Shown: in pieces, positions 36,983-45,621 of the stretch | Layout of the letters: every line of letters begins with the position of its first letter | Numbering within the stretch: the first letter of the stretch is position 1 | Assembly (NCBI RefSeq): GCF_007991655.1 | Contig: NZ_BJYT01000015.1 | Location: 41,102 to 105,101 of the forward strand | Length of the DNA stretch: 64,000 bases | Direction of reading: 5' to 3' | Source: Segetibacter aerophilus | Lineage (GTDB): Bacteria > Bacteroidota > Bacteroidia > Chitinophagales > Chitinophagaceae | Made by a program: the position numbers and the translations under genes | The notes under the pieces: generated by a model | The model's database searches: none | What the model saw: only the letters and a program-made list of their open reading frames with translations | Told to the model about the DNA's origin: nothing

Positions 36983-37564
36983 ATGGCTACTGCTCTTACA
37001 GAGTACGAAATGAAACTTGTAACAGATCAGCATTTGCTGTTAACTAAAAACAAGATTATTCAAAAGGTATGTGAGTTCTTTGGAGGTCTTAGTGAACTTT
37101 ATAAGAACGTTATAATAATTGAAAGTTCTCCTAGTTTAAATCTTATTACTCCTAAAATCTCCCGAGGAGAAAATTACAAGGGGCTGCCTTATGTCATTTT
37201 AGACTACCCTCGACAATTTGGAAAAGTAGATGTATTTGCTATCAGGACTTTCTTCTGGTGGGGCAATTTTTTCAGTATTACCCTCCAGCTAAGCGGACAA
37301 TACAAGAATGATTATTTGCCGCACATCGAGAAGGCAATAGATGAGAAATTATTTGAGTCTTGGTATGTGGGTTCCTCTGATGATCCGTGGCAACATCATT
37401 TTGAAAGTGACAATTATCAGCCATTACAACCGGAGAAAAAGTATGATTTTGAAGATTATAGGTATCTAAAAATCGCAAAAAAAATCCCACTTGATAAGTG
37501 GGATGAAGCTGAAACTTTTTTTGAAGAAAATTTTAAATTGCTTATTAAGATATTAGCTTCTTAA
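36983..37564 (+). CDS. Conserved-looking hypothetical protein
   Basis: This is a 193-aa soluble protein without a signal or membrane segment. It has features such as EMKLVTDQHLLLTKNKIIQK, ITPKISRGENYKGLPYVILD and a Trp-rich HTFFWWGNFFS-like region (FFWWGNFFSITLQLSG). It shows no domain I recognise. ATG 36983 is preferred: the frame runs back to TTG 36884, but that part reads into the divergent promoter of the lptF gene. Its stop overlaps the stop of the convergent START-like gene in the TTAA at 37561-37564. Confidence 0.6.
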   Translation: MATALTEYEMKLVTDQHLLLTKNKIIQKVCEFFGGLSELYKNVIIIESSPSLNLITPKISRGENYKGLPYVILDYPRQFGKVDVFAIRTFFWWGNFFSITLQLSGQYKNDYLPHIEKAIDEKLFESWYVGSSDDPWQHHFESDNYQPLQPEKKYDFEDYRYLKIAKKIPLDKWDEAETFFEENFKLLIKILAS

Positions 37565-37944
37565 GCACCAATTCTATGGAATAAATCTTTTATCTGGTAT
37601 TCCCACAATTGCGTTTGATCTTTAATTTCTTTTTTCTCTGCAAAATCTTTAATGACCAGTATAGTTTGATTTGTTACTTCAGATTTTTCAATTTCGAATT
37701 CAAAGTATTCTTCTTTAGGTGCATCTACCCAATGAAATCTAACGGATTTATTTTCTGTCATATCAACCAACTGAGCCTTTTCGCTTGAGTCGTTCCATGT
37801 GAAAGTGAAGACGTGTTCTTTGTTCTCATCAACTTTGTCAGCAAACCATTCACCCAAGCCGGCAGGTGTTGATAAGAATTCAAATAAAATACTCGGCGAA
37901 CATCTTACCGGGTATTCTAATGTGTACAATTGTTTTTTGCTCAT
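37561..37944 (-). CDS. START-like (SRPBCC/AHSA1-type) domain protein
   Basis: This is a 127-aa single-domain protein with the helix-grip fold: LEYPVRCSPSILFEFLSTP, GLGEWFADKV, VRFHWVDAPKEEYFEFEI and a C-terminal helix. The pattern matches the AHSA1/START-like proteins common in Bacteroidota. The ligand and role are unknown. It is convergent with the hypothetical gene (four-base overlap of stops) and divergent from rpoD. Confidence 0.8.
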   Translation of the reverse strand: MSKKQLYTLEYPVRCSPSILFEFLSTPAGLGEWFADKVDENKEHVFTFTWNDSSEKAQLVDMTENKSVRFHWVDAPKEEYFEFEIEKSEVTNQTILVIKDFAEKKEIKDQTQLWEYQIKDLFHRIGA

Positions 37945-38077
37945 AATAATCTATTGTCGTAGAAACGAAAGTTTGCAATAATATTAAATTAATAATAGAG
38001 CCAAAATATTTTTTTCAATCGCTTGTTTTTCTGCTATGATTAAACCTTTTAAACTACCGTTTATAAGCATCATACAA

Positions 38078-38097
38078 CCATTAAAATTATTTAATGG
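38078..38097. promoter_or_regulatory. 8-bp inverted repeat upstream of rpoD
   Basis: CCATTAAA at 38078-38085 mirrors TTTAATGG at 38090-38097 with a four-base gap. It lies in the A/T-rich region between the START-like gene and rpoD. It has no U tract, so it is a possible operator rather than a terminator. A/T-richness makes chance plausible. Confidence 0.25.
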
Positions 38098-38239
38098 AAT
38101 GATGTTTTAACAACGTCTATTATTTTTTTTTTGTTACGTAAAACCTTCTTACTTTGGTGATAAGAAATCTCCCCCCAATTACTTCACACGTTAAAATCAT
38201 TATTACCTATTCATTTAGTTACCCTAAAACAAAAGCATT

Positions 38240-39112
38240 ATGAGTATGCGTCAACTTAAGATCACGAAGTCAATTACAAATCGTGAATCTCAAAGTCTTG
38301 AAAAGTATCTTCAGGAAATTGGAAAAGTCGAACTCATAGCACCGGAAGAAGAAGTAGCATTGGCAATTAGAATTAAGGAAGGAGATCAGAAGGCACTTGA
38401 CAGATTAACAAAAGCAAACTTAAGGTTTGTAGTTTCAGTTGCAAAGCAGTACCAAAACCAGGGACTGACATTACCCGATTTAATTAATGAAGGCAATCTT
38501 GGTCTCATCAAAGCTGCCCAAAGGTTTGATGAAACAAGAGGTTTTAAATTTATTTCTTACGCAGTTTGGTGGATACGTCAAAGCATACTGCAGGCCCTTG
38601 CGGAGCAAAGTCGTATTGTAAGGCTGCCTTTAAATAAAGTGGGCCTTACTAATAGAATCAGTAAGGCGTACCAAACACTTGAACAGGAGTTTGAACGTGA
38701 ACCAACTACCGAAGAGCTGGCAGAACTACTCGAAATTACTGCCGAAGAAGTATCTACTACGCTTCAAATGGGAATTCGTCACGTAAGTGTTGATAGTCCA
38801 TTATCTGATGGCGAAGACAACACGCTTATAGACGTATTAGTAAACTCAAATGCAGACCAGGCAGATGAACAACTTGTACATGGAGAGTCATTAAAAATGG
38901 AAATTGATAGATCTTTAAAAGCCCTAACAGAACGGCAAAAGAATGTTATCTGTTTTTTTTACGGTATTGGTGTTGACCACCCGCTAAGTCTTGAGGATAT
39001 AGGAGAAAGGTACTCGCTCACCCGGGAGAGGGTAAGGCAGATAAAAGATAAAGCCATTACAAAGCTTCGCACCACTTCCAGATGTAAAGAACTGAGGGTC
39101 TATTTAGGTTGA
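38240..39112 (+). CDS. rpoD: Primary sigma-70 factor (RpoD/SigA)
   Basis: This is the housekeeping sigma factor directing RNA polymerase to promoters. It lacks region 1.1, as usual in Bacteroidota. Region 1.2 is [17 protein letters not shown]. Region 2 has [20 protein letters not shown] and [14 protein letters not shown]. Region 3 follows. Region 4 is [19 protein letters not shown], the -33 binding helix-turn-helix. The length of 290 aa is normal for the phylum. It starts [10 protein letters not shown]. The second Met (38246) may be the true start, since family members often begin MRQLKI. It is followed by a terminator. Confidence 0.97.
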   Translation: MSMRQLKITKSITNRESQSLEKYLQEIGKVELIAPEEEVALAIRIKEGDQKALDRLTKANLRFVVSVAKQYQNQGLTLPDLINEGNLGLIKAAQRFDETRGFKFISYAVWWIRQSILQALAEQSRIVRLPLNKVGLTNRISKAYQTLEQEFEREPTTEELAELLEITAEEVSTTLQMGIRHVSVDSPLSDGEDNTLIDVLVNSNADQADEQLVHGESLKMEIDRSLKALTERQKNVICFFYGIGVDHPLSLEDIGERYSLTRERVRQIKDKAITKLRTTSRCKELRVYLG

Positions 39113-39186
39113 TTATTCTAAGTATCGGTTGAGCTAATAGGCTAGCCCTTTACTAATTCAGTTATTATACATATTACTACAGCAAG

Positions 39187-39194
39187 TATATTTG
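39187..39194 (+). promoter_or_regulatory. -7 box TATATTTG upstream of ffh
   Basis: This is a perfect TAnnTTTG box 68 bases before the ffh ATG. The terminator-like hairpin 39204-39226 starts only ten bases downstream. Confidence 0.45.
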
Positions 39195-39203
39195 CAATTC
39201 ATT

Positions 39204-39229
39204 AAAGTGAACATTTCGTTCACTTTTTT
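39204..39229 (+). terminator. Terminator-like hairpin between rpoD and ffh
   Basis: AAAGTGAAC at 39204-39212 pairs with GTTCACTTT at 39218-39226 and continues into T. It may end rpoD transcription. Confidence 0.7.
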
Positions 39230-39262
39230 CTTTTTGAATAATCTTAATAAATCTTTGATAAT

Positions 39263-40585
39263 ATGTTTGAAAGTTTAAGTGAACGGTTGGAAGGTGCCTT
39301 TAAAAACCTAAAAGGTGAAGCTAAGATTACCGAGTTAAATATTGCGGCAACAGTGAAAGAGATTCGCAGAGCCTTGGTGGACGCTGATGTAAACTACAAA
39401 ATAGCAAAAGAATTTACAGATAAGGTAAAGGATATTGCCCTGGGAACAAAGGTTATAAACGCTGTTAGTCCTGGTCAACTGATGACGAAGATTGTAAAGG
39501 ACGAACTGGCTAATTTAATGGGTGGTACAGAAAGTTCATTTAATATAACAGGCAATCCTGCGGTGATTTTAATTGCAGGTTTACAGGGTAGTGGTAAAAC
39601 AACATTTAGCGGTAAGCTTGCTAATTACCTGAAAAGTAAAGGCAAAAGTCCACTACTCGTTGCTGCTGATATTTACCGCCCTGCTGCCATCGATCAGCTG
39701 ATGGTTTTAGGAGGACAAGTAGGAGTGGAGGTGTACAGTGAAAGAGAAAACAAAAATGCAGTAGAGATTGCCCAAAACGCGATTAAAGAAGCGCGGGCTA
39801 AAAATAAGAATGTTGTTATTATTGATACCGCAGGTCGTTTAGCTGTGGATGAAGTAATGATGACAGAGGTGGCAAATATTAAAAGTGCTGTAAATCCGCA
39901 CGAGATTTTATTCGTTGTTGATAGTATGACTGGCCAGGATGCAGTAAATACAGCCAAAGCATTCAACGAAAGACTCGATTTTAGTGGTGTCGTTCTTACA
40001 AAATTAGATGGAGACACAAGAGGTGGCGCCGCCCTTTCTATTAAGTATACAGTAGAGAAACCAATAAAGTTTGTAAGCAGCGGTGAGAAGCTGGATACGC
40101 TTGATGTTTTCTATCCCGAGCGTATGGCGCAGCGTATCCTGGGCATGGGCGATATTACAACATTGGTGGAGAAAGCGCAGGCCCAATATGATGAAGTTGA
40201 AGCTAAAAGGCTGGAAAAAAAGATCCGTAAAAATCAATTTGACTTCCAGGATTTTCTGGATCAGCTACAGCAAATCAAAAAAATGGGTAACTTGAAAGAT
40301 TTGATGGCTATGATACCGGGCGTTGGAAAAGCGATCAAAGACGTAGACATCAGTGATGACGCTTTTAAAGGAATTGAAGCAATTATTAAGAGCATGACTC
40401 CATTTGAGAGAAGTAACCCCGATGAAATCAATCAGAGCCGTAAACTTCGTATTGCAAAAGGTTCGGGCAAAGACATGACCGAGGTTAACGCTTTTATGAA
40501 GCAATTTGACCAAATGAGAGACATGATGAAGATGATGAATAAGATGCCGATGGGTATGGGTAAAATGCCTGGTATGAGGAGGTAG
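39263..40585 (+). CDS. ffh: Signal recognition particle protein Ffh
   Basis: This SRP GTPase targets nascent membrane proteins to the Sec translocon. The N domain is MFESLSERLEGAFKNLKGE. The G domain has the P-loop GLQGSGKTTFSGKLA, the G3 loop DTAGRLAVD and the G4 loop TKLDGDTRGG. The Met-rich M domain closes the protein (DQMRDMMKMMNKMPMGMGKM). The length of 440 aa is normal. The SRP RNA gene was not seen in the window. Confidence 0.98.
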   Translation: MFESLSERLEGAFKNLKGEAKITELNIAATVKEIRRALVDADVNYKIAKEFTDKVKDIALGTKVINAVSPGQLMTKIVKDELANLMGGTESSFNITGNPAVILIAGLQGSGKTTFSGKLANYLKSKGKSPLLVAADIYRPAAIDQLMVLGGQVGVEVYSERENKNAVEIAQNAIKEARAKNKNVVIIDTAGRLAVDEVMMTEVANIKSAVNPHEILFVVDSMTGQDAVNTAKAFNERLDFSGVVLTKLDGDTRGGAALSIKYTVEKPIKFVSSGEKLDTLDVFYPERMAQRILGMGDITTLVEKAQAQYDEVEAKRLEKKIRKNQFDFQDFLDQLQQIKKMGNLKDLMAMIPGVGKAIKDVDISDDAFKGIEAIIKSMTPFERSNPDEINQSRKLRIAKGSGKDMTEVNAFMKQFDQMRDMMKMMNKMPMGMGKMPGMRR

Positions 40586-40614
40586 AAAAAGAATTACTGA
40601 ATCTAATTATATTT

Positions 40615-40659
40615 AAATTAAAGAGCCAATCTGTAATAAACTGATTGGCTCTTTAATTT
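40615..40659. terminator. Strong 17-bp bidirectional terminator
   Basis: AAATTAAAGAGCCAATC at 40615-40631 pairs perfectly with GATTGGCTCTTTAATTT at 40643-40659. It lies between convergent ffh and the lytic transglycosylase gene, so it serves both. Confidence 0.93.
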
Positions 40660-40714
40660 CTGGCATGTAAAAGCTTAAGGTTATGGTTTGCATGCGAGGA
40701 CCTTCGACGATTAT

Positions 40715-41638
40715 TTACTTCCTTGGTAATCTAACTTCATAGCTTTTACCCGGATTAACCTTTAAAGATCTGTCACGCATCCACGGATTTAAGATTTTTA
40801 GCATCTTGTAATTTGTTCCGTTTTGCAATGCCCATTGAGCAAGATTAGGAATAGACGATGAAACCGTTACCGAACGTGCCTCAAACGGTTTGTAGCCATT
40901 CTCGTCGTCCACCATGTATCCCATTTCTTTCGAGTTACCCATCAGGTACTTAAAAGTCAAAATTCTAAAAATGTATTTATTTGTTTCTTCAGGCAGCTGC
41001 AAGTCGTAGTAATATTTTGTTTGTTGAAAAGTTGATAAGTCATTTACTCTTCCCATTCCACAATTGTACGATGCTGCTGCTACCGTCCAATTGCCAAATT
41101 TTGCATAGGCTTGCTTTAAGTATTTGCATGCTGCGTCGGTTGACTTCATCACATCAAACCGTTCGTCTACATTATCATTTATTTCAAGATTGTAGCCCGG
41201 GCCTGTGTAACTCATAAACTGCCAGAACCCTGTTGCGCCAACTTTGGAAGAAAGATTTTGAAGATTTCCTTCTGCAACACAGAGATATTTAAAATCGTCA
41301 GGAACTCCGTTTTCTTTAAGTCTTTGTTCGATTGCAGGAAAGAACCGTTTAGACAACTTCAATAAGTAACTGATATGTCCTGGAGAATTGTAATTATACA
41401 GGAGTTCTCTGTCAAATGCCTCACGCACTTCCCAGCGATCTAATGGTACTTTTTCACCTGCAAAAGAGATTTCTGCTGGCAATTGAGGTAAAAAAATCTG
41501 AGGTGCATTTTGAGTGGTAGGCTGCTTCTTATCTTTTTCTTTTTTATTATTTTCCCTAAAAGCCAATTGAGAAATAACAAAAATGCCGGTTATAAGGCCT
41601 AGCGAAAAGTATATAATTGATTTATTTGTAGCTGTCAT
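40715..41638 (-). CDS. Lytic transglycosylase (SLT/MltD-like)
   Basis: This is a membrane-anchored peptidoglycan lytic transglycosylase that cleaves glycan strands to 1,6-anhydro ends. An N-terminal hydrophobic segment (about residues 7-25) anchors it facing the periplasm. The SLT domain shows YLCVAEGNLQNL with the catalytic Glu, GATGFWQFMSYT, DERFDVMKSTDAACKYLKQ and AAASYNCGMGRV. The last ~60 residues contain a LysM-like segment ending PGKSYEVRLPRK. The length is 307 aa. It is a single gene, convergent with ffh. Confidence 0.88.
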   Translation of the reverse strand: MTATNKSIIYFSLGLITGIFVISQLAFRENNKKEKDKKQPTTQNAPQIFLPQLPAEISFAGEKVPLDRWEVREAFDRELLYNYNSPGHISYLLKLSKRFFPAIEQRLKENGVPDDFKYLCVAEGNLQNLSSKVGATGFWQFMSYTGPGYNLEINDNVDERFDVMKSTDAACKYLKQAYAKFGNWTVAAASYNCGMGRVNDLSTFQQTKYYYDLQLPEETNKYIFRILTFKYLMGNSKEMGYMVDDENGYKPFEARSVTVSSSIPNLAQWALQNGTNYKMLKILNPWMRDRSLKVNPGKSYEVRLPRK

Positions 41639-41786
41639 AAATATTATAATTAAAAGTATTATCCTTTATTTCCTTTTTATTACTAAAACTGTGCTAAACG
41701 CTATTCTCCGGTTTTGACTAAATATTGCCTCATTTCTCAAAACAGGTAAAACTTGTCTTTTTTACAATATTTCATTTACATTTTCC

Positions 41787-41818
41787 TTTGGTACTTTAAG
41801 CACTATGGGTTAGCTTTG
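41787..41818 (+). promoter_or_regulatory. rpsP promoter with ideal -33/-7 spacing
   Basis: TTTG at 41787-41790 and TAGCTTTG at 41811-41818 are separated by 20 bases, matching the Bacteroidota consensus. The leader is then about 40 bases. Confidence 0.7.
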
Positions 41819-41864
41819 CCATCCGTAAATAATTTTATTTAACGCATTTAAATTTCTATTTAAG

Positions 41865-42320
41865 ATGCCAGTAAAAATGAGACTGCAAAGACACGGAAGT
41901 AAGAAACGTCCTTTCTACTTTATAGTAGTAGCTGACGCCCGTGCACCAAGAGATGGAAAATTTATCCAGAAAATTGGAACTTACAACCCTTTAACTGTAC
42001 CAGCAACCGTGCAGTTAGACCGCCAGAAAGCATTAGATTGGTTGCACAAAGGTGCTCAACCAACTGACACAGTTCGTAGAATTCTCTCTTTCAAGGGAGT
42101 GTTGTACCTGAAACACCTTTTGCGTGGTGTTGGATTAGGTTTGTTTGATGATGCTACAGCTATGGAAAAATTCCAGGTTTGGCATTCTGAACACGAAGCC
42201 CAGGTTAAAAAGCGTACTGAAGAAAACCGTAGAAACCAGAGAGCCAGAAGAAATCCTCCGGTAGTAAGACGAGTTGAAAGAAGTAGCGATGCGCCTGCTG
42301 AAGGTAATACACCAGCTTAA
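41865..42320 (+). CDS. rpsP: 30S ribosomal protein S16
   Basis: S16 stabilises the 5' domain of 16S rRNA during 30S assembly. Residues 1 to about 80 are the standard fold: [30 protein letters not shown] and [19 protein letters not shown]. Residues about 85 to 151 are a basic and then acidic extension ([20 protein letters not shown]) typical of Bacteroidota. It has its own promoter, and the 42349 terminator follows. Confidence 0.97.
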   Translation: MPVKMRLQRHGSKKRPFYFIVVADARAPRDGKFIQKIGTYNPLTVPATVQLDRQKALDWLHKGAQPTDTVRRILSFKGVLYLKHLLRGVGLGLFDDATAMEKFQVWHSEHEAQVKKRTEENRRNQRARRNPPVVRRVERSSDAPAEGNTPA

Positions 42321-42348
42321 TTTGAAAAGGTTGTAATACAATTCTTTG

Positions 42349-42377
42349 AGTCCCTAACCTTGTTAGGGACTTTTTTT
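42349..42377 (+). terminator. Rho-independent terminator after rpsP
   Basis: AGTCCCTAAC at 42349-42358 pairs with GTTAGGGACT at 42362-42371, then a run of T to 42377. Confidence 0.9.
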
Positions 42378-42409
42378 ATGATACAGGCATTAGTTCCTAC
42401 AGCATCATG

Positions 42410-42433
42410 GTTGCGTCGCATTTCGTTCATCAG
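42410..42433 (-). repeat. Dispersed intergenic repeat, type 1 (inverted copy)
   Basis: It is identical over 24 bases to 2630-2653 but inverted. It lies between rpsP and rimM. Confidence 0.75.
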
Positions 42434-42539
42434 CAAACCTTTGTTCAACTTTAAAGTAGCAATACAGTTTTCTCAAGAAGACATCCAACCTTAATCCTTA
42501 AACCCTAAACGAAAAACCTTTTTTCTTAAACCCTTCTTT

Positions 42540-43061
42540 ATGAAAGATTATTTCAGCATTGGAAAAATAGTAGCAAGCCACGGCTTGACCGGCGAAGTGG
42601 TATTACAACATGCTCTTGGGAAAAAGACTGATCTAAAAGGTTTACAGACCATTTTTATAGAAGAAAGAAAAGATTCGTTTCTGCCTTATTTTATTGAAGG
42701 CACTACTGCAAAAAATCAGGAAGAAGTTTATATAAAGCTGGAAGGATTTAATACAAAAGAAAGTGCGCGAAGGTTAAACCAAAAAGAGGTTTGGCTACTT
42801 AAAGCAGACTTCGATAAGTTTGCCGCCAAGTCTTCACCTATTTCTCTCCTTGGCTTTATGATGGTCAATGAAGGCGCGGAAATAGGTGAGATCGTTGAGG
42901 TGATAGAGCAGCCGATGCAGGTTTTATGTAAAATAATATATCAAGGCATTGAGGCACTTATTCCAATTCACGAAGAAAGCCTTGAGAAAATTGATAAGAA
43001 AAGTAAACGCGTATATGTTGACTTGCCTGAAGGGCTTCTTGATATTTATACTAACCCCTAA
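42540..43061 (+). CDS. rimM: Ribosome maturation factor RimM
   Basis: This 16S rRNA processing factor is required for 30S head assembly and binds S19. The N-terminal domain is KDYFSIGKIVASHGLTGEV and the C-terminal PRC-barrel has LLGFMMVNEGAEIGEIVEV and ALIPIHEESLEKID. The length of 173 aa is normal. The rpsP-rimM order is conserved, but a terminator and a repeat copy lie between them, and trmD has moved away. The stop overlaps the end of the convergent DinB-fold gene by four bases. Confidence 0.96.
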   Translation: MKDYFSIGKIVASHGLTGEVVLQHALGKKTDLKGLQTIFIEERKDSFLPYFIEGTTAKNQEEVYIKLEGFNTKESARRLNQKEVWLLKADFDKFAAKSSPISLLGFMMVNEGAEIGEIVEVIEQPMQVLCKIIYQGIEALIPIHEESLEKIDKKSKRVYVDLPEGLLDIYTNP

Positions 43062-43678
43062 AATGAAGCAAGCGCTGTCGTTTCACCTATTTCTGCCCCC
43101 TCTATGCACGCCTTTTGCAATGCTCTTTCTGCCTGTAATACATGACGGTAGTTGTGCATGATGATGAACCGAAAAGTATCTCCCAACTTCAATCTGATAA
43201 ACTTTGCAATTGAAACAGGTACCTTGGCTTTTTCAATATCTACCTTCCTGGCTTCTTGCAATAAGACGAGTATTTTCTCCTGTTGGCTGATAAATTCGCT
43301 TAGTACCTTGCCGCTGTCTAAAGCTGCTGTAGGAGTGTGATTTTTAGGGGCTGACATTTTTTTCATCTTCTTTTGCTGAATGTCAGGCATCATCAACTTT
43401 GTAAAATAATCTCCAAATCGCCCCGGCTTAAAAATTTCTTTTGAAGGCCAATTATTTTGTTTGGCTGTTTTGATTGCCTTTTCGATTGCAGGTAAATAAT
43501 AATGACCATAGCTATTCAAGTGTTCAAGGCATTGAGCAAGGCTCCATTTATTTTCTGCTGGTTGTTTTAACAATCTTGCAGGTGAAGTCATCTGCCAGTC
43601 TGAAACAGCCTTTTGCAGAAAGCTTTCGGTTTGTTGCTCTAGTTCATCAATCAATTTTGTCGTGTTGTATGGTTGCAT
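43058..43678 (-). CDS. DinB-fold (YfiT-like) protein
   Basis: This is a four-helix-bundle protein of the DinB/YfiT family (unrelated to DNA polymerase IV). The usual metal ligands are seen: His in CLEHLNSYG and the His pair region MHNYRHVLQAERAL. Some family members are bacillithiol or mycothiol transferases. That link is suggestive here because ytxJ is also present, but the substrate is not shown by sequence. The start MQPYNTTKLID (43678) is preferred over the earlier 43738, which adds an atypical Cys-rich lead. Confidence 0.82.
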   Translation of the reverse strand: MQPYNTTKLIDELEQQTESFLQKAVSDWQMTSPARLLKQPAENKWSLAQCLEHLNSYGHYYLPAIEKAIKTAKQNNWPSKEIFKPGRFGDYFTKLMMPDIQQKKMKKMSAPKNHTPTAALDSGKVLSEFISQQEKILVLLQEARKVDIEKAKVPVSIAKFIRLKLGDTFRFIIMHNYRHVLQAERALQKACIEGAEIGETTALASF

Positions 43679-43809
43679 TGTTTTAAATTTTAGACAAAGC
43701 TTGCAAAAAGAAAAACAAGAAATCTTTGTCTGCACCAAGATTTTCTACCATTTAACTTAATCTATTTAAAATCATTCGACATAACCCTTCCGATCCGGTA
43801 AGTCAGGTT

Positions 43810-44403
43810 CTATATCCTCACGCTGCCTAACAGCTTACTAAATGTTGTGGCGTCCAACCCCAAATAAGATGCAAGATATTTGTGCGGTATCATGCTAAGG
43901 ACATGTGGGCTTCGTGAAAGGAGTACCCGGAATTTTTCTTCTGCCGTAAAACTTTGCAATTCTATTTGCCTCTCCAATACCCCGGCAATGGTAAATGCGA
44001 GTGACTTTCTAACAAAGGTTTCAATGTTGTGGTATTGCTTCATCAGCTCGTTTATCTGTACAAAAGTTGTTCTAATAAATAAGCTGGCGGTAAGGGTTTC
44101 TAAAAAATAACGCGAAGGTTGTTGAAGCAAAAAACTATCAAGAACGCCTGAGAAAGAGCCTGTATAAGAAAAAACAAGTGTTGCATCTTTATCTGAATTT
44201 TCTCTCAGGTAAAATGCCCGCTGGACACCTTCTGTAACAAAGTATAAATACTTTTCAGTCTCACCTGCTGCCGTTAGTATTGTTTTACGCTTGGCGGCAA
44301 AAGGTTGCCAAATAGATGCAAAGCTCTCCCACTCTTCAATAGTAAGACTGTGAACATTAAATACAACAGACTTAAGTTGTTCTAAAGGATCAACGTTTTG
44401 CAA
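43810..44403 (-). CDS. Crp/Fnr-family transcriptional regulator
   Basis: This 197-aa regulator has an N-terminal cyclic-nucleotide-binding-like domain (about residues 15-120) and a C-terminal winged helix. The recognition-helix region is HKYLASYLGLDATTFSKLL. The cAMP-binding RS motif is not clearly present, so the ligand is unknown. The C-terminus is short and ends just after the recognition helix, as in many Bacteroidota paralogues. It is divergent from an acyltransferase gene with 101 bases between them, a possible control target. Confidence 0.85.
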   Translation of the reverse strand: MQNVDPLEQLKSVVFNVHSLTIEEWESFASIWQPFAAKRKTILTAAGETEKYLYFVTEGVQRAFYLRENSDKDATLVFSYTGSFSGVLDSFLLQQPSRYFLETLTASLFIRTTFVQINELMKQYHNIETFVRKSLAFTIAGVLERQIELQSFTAEEKFRVLLSRSPHVLSMIPHKYLASYLGLDATTFSKLLGSVRI

Positions 44404-44504
44404 GCCCGATATTTTTTTACAACTAAAGCTATTAAAAGAACTGATAATTTTAACTGCATTATTTTGAATTAGGAGGAAGAAAACCCACAGCTAACACGAA
44501 AAAT

Positions 44505-45539
44505 TTGAGAACAACCGATTTTAAAAATATAGGAAATGACAAAAATAACTTCGGCCTCTTAAGATTGCTCGCGGCTTACTTTGTACTTATTTCACACTCT
44601 TTTGCTGTTCTTCAAATACCGGACAAGCAGCCGGCGCTCTGGTATAACGGTAAAAATATTATTTTCAGTGGCGTAGGCTTGTCTATCTTTTTTACCATTA
44701 GCGGTTTCCTTGTGACACAAAGTTTATTTGCTTCCGACTCTCTCAAGCAATACCTCTGGAAACGCCTTTTAAGAATAATTCCTGCGCTTATTGTTGCCAA
44801 CCTTGTTTGCGTTATCGGCGGCTGCCTTTTAACTAGTCTTTCAATCGGTGATTACTTTTCCGCAAAGGAAACATGGACTTATCTTCTTAAAAATTCTACG
44901 CTCATTACGAACCAGTTTTATCTTCCCGGGGTTTTTGGCAATTTAAAAGATCATACTGTCAATGCCTCGCTTTGGACAATTTTAATAGAGGTAGAGTTTT
45001 ACCTCGTTTTGTGTTTTAGTGCATATTTAATTGTCATCAAAAAATGGCTATACTTATCATGCTTTGTTTTATTTGAAGCCTTGCGGATATACATGACCGT
45101 ATTAAACAATATGCATGTAAAAGCCCTCGATCTGTATGCCATTTTTACCTTTGGTACTTACTTTTATCTCGGTTCACTTTTCTTTATTTTTAAAGATAAC
45201 ATCCGATTCAAATGGTTTTATGCAAACATCCTGATGGCTATTGCTCTAATAACTGTCTATACCTTTTTAGAAGCAATCACCATTTCCATTTTTTTCGCTT
45301 ATTGCTTTATTATTATCGGTACCTCTAAAGCCGTGATTAATCTGAAAGGGTTTGATGTTTCGTATGGTGTTTACCTCTGCGCTTTTCCAATTCAGCAAAT
45401 TGTTGTTTCTTATTTCGGTTATTCTATGAATGCCTGGCTTCATGTTGCCATCTCGGCTTTGTTTGCTACAGTTCTGGGCTTTCTTTCATGGATATTTGTT
45501 GAAAAGCCATTTTTGAAAAAGAAGTTAATCGTCCGGTAG
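44505..45539 (+). CDS. Acyltransferase family 3 membrane protein
   Basis: This is an O-acyltransferase of the OafA/YrhL family, which acylates surface sugars. It has about ten hydrophobic segments starting at FGLLRLLAAYFVLISHSFAVL. The catalytic His is the one in ISHSF, and RLLRIIPALIVANL follows. Late helices include FDVSYGVYLCAFPIQQIVV. The start is TTG 44505, because no ATG occurs between it and the preceding in-frame stop. A purine-rich AGGAGGAAG lies over 20 bases upstream, too far for this start, so the start is uncertain. Confidence 0.85.
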   Translation: MRTTDFKNIGNDKNNFGLLRLLAAYFVLISHSFAVLQIPDKQPALWYNGKNIIFSGVGLSIFFTISGFLVTQSLFASDSLKQYLWKRLLRIIPALIVANLVCVIGGCLLTSLSIGDYFSAKETWTYLLKNSTLITNQFYLPGVFGNLKDHTVNASLWTILIEVEFYLVLCFSAYLIVIKKWLYLSCFVLFEALRIYMTVLNNMHVKALDLYAIFTFGTYFYLGSLFFIFKDNIRFKWFYANILMAIALITVYTFLEAITISIFFAYCFIIIGTSKAVINLKGFDVSYGVYLCAFPIQQIVVSYFGYSMNAWLHVAISALFATVLGFLSWIFVEKPFLKKKLIVR

Positions 45540-45621
45540 TTTCAAACCTTACTAATCGGTTAGGAATATATCGACTCGACAGTCAGCATTTACATTTCTC
45601 TTTTCTACCTTAGTATTTCAG

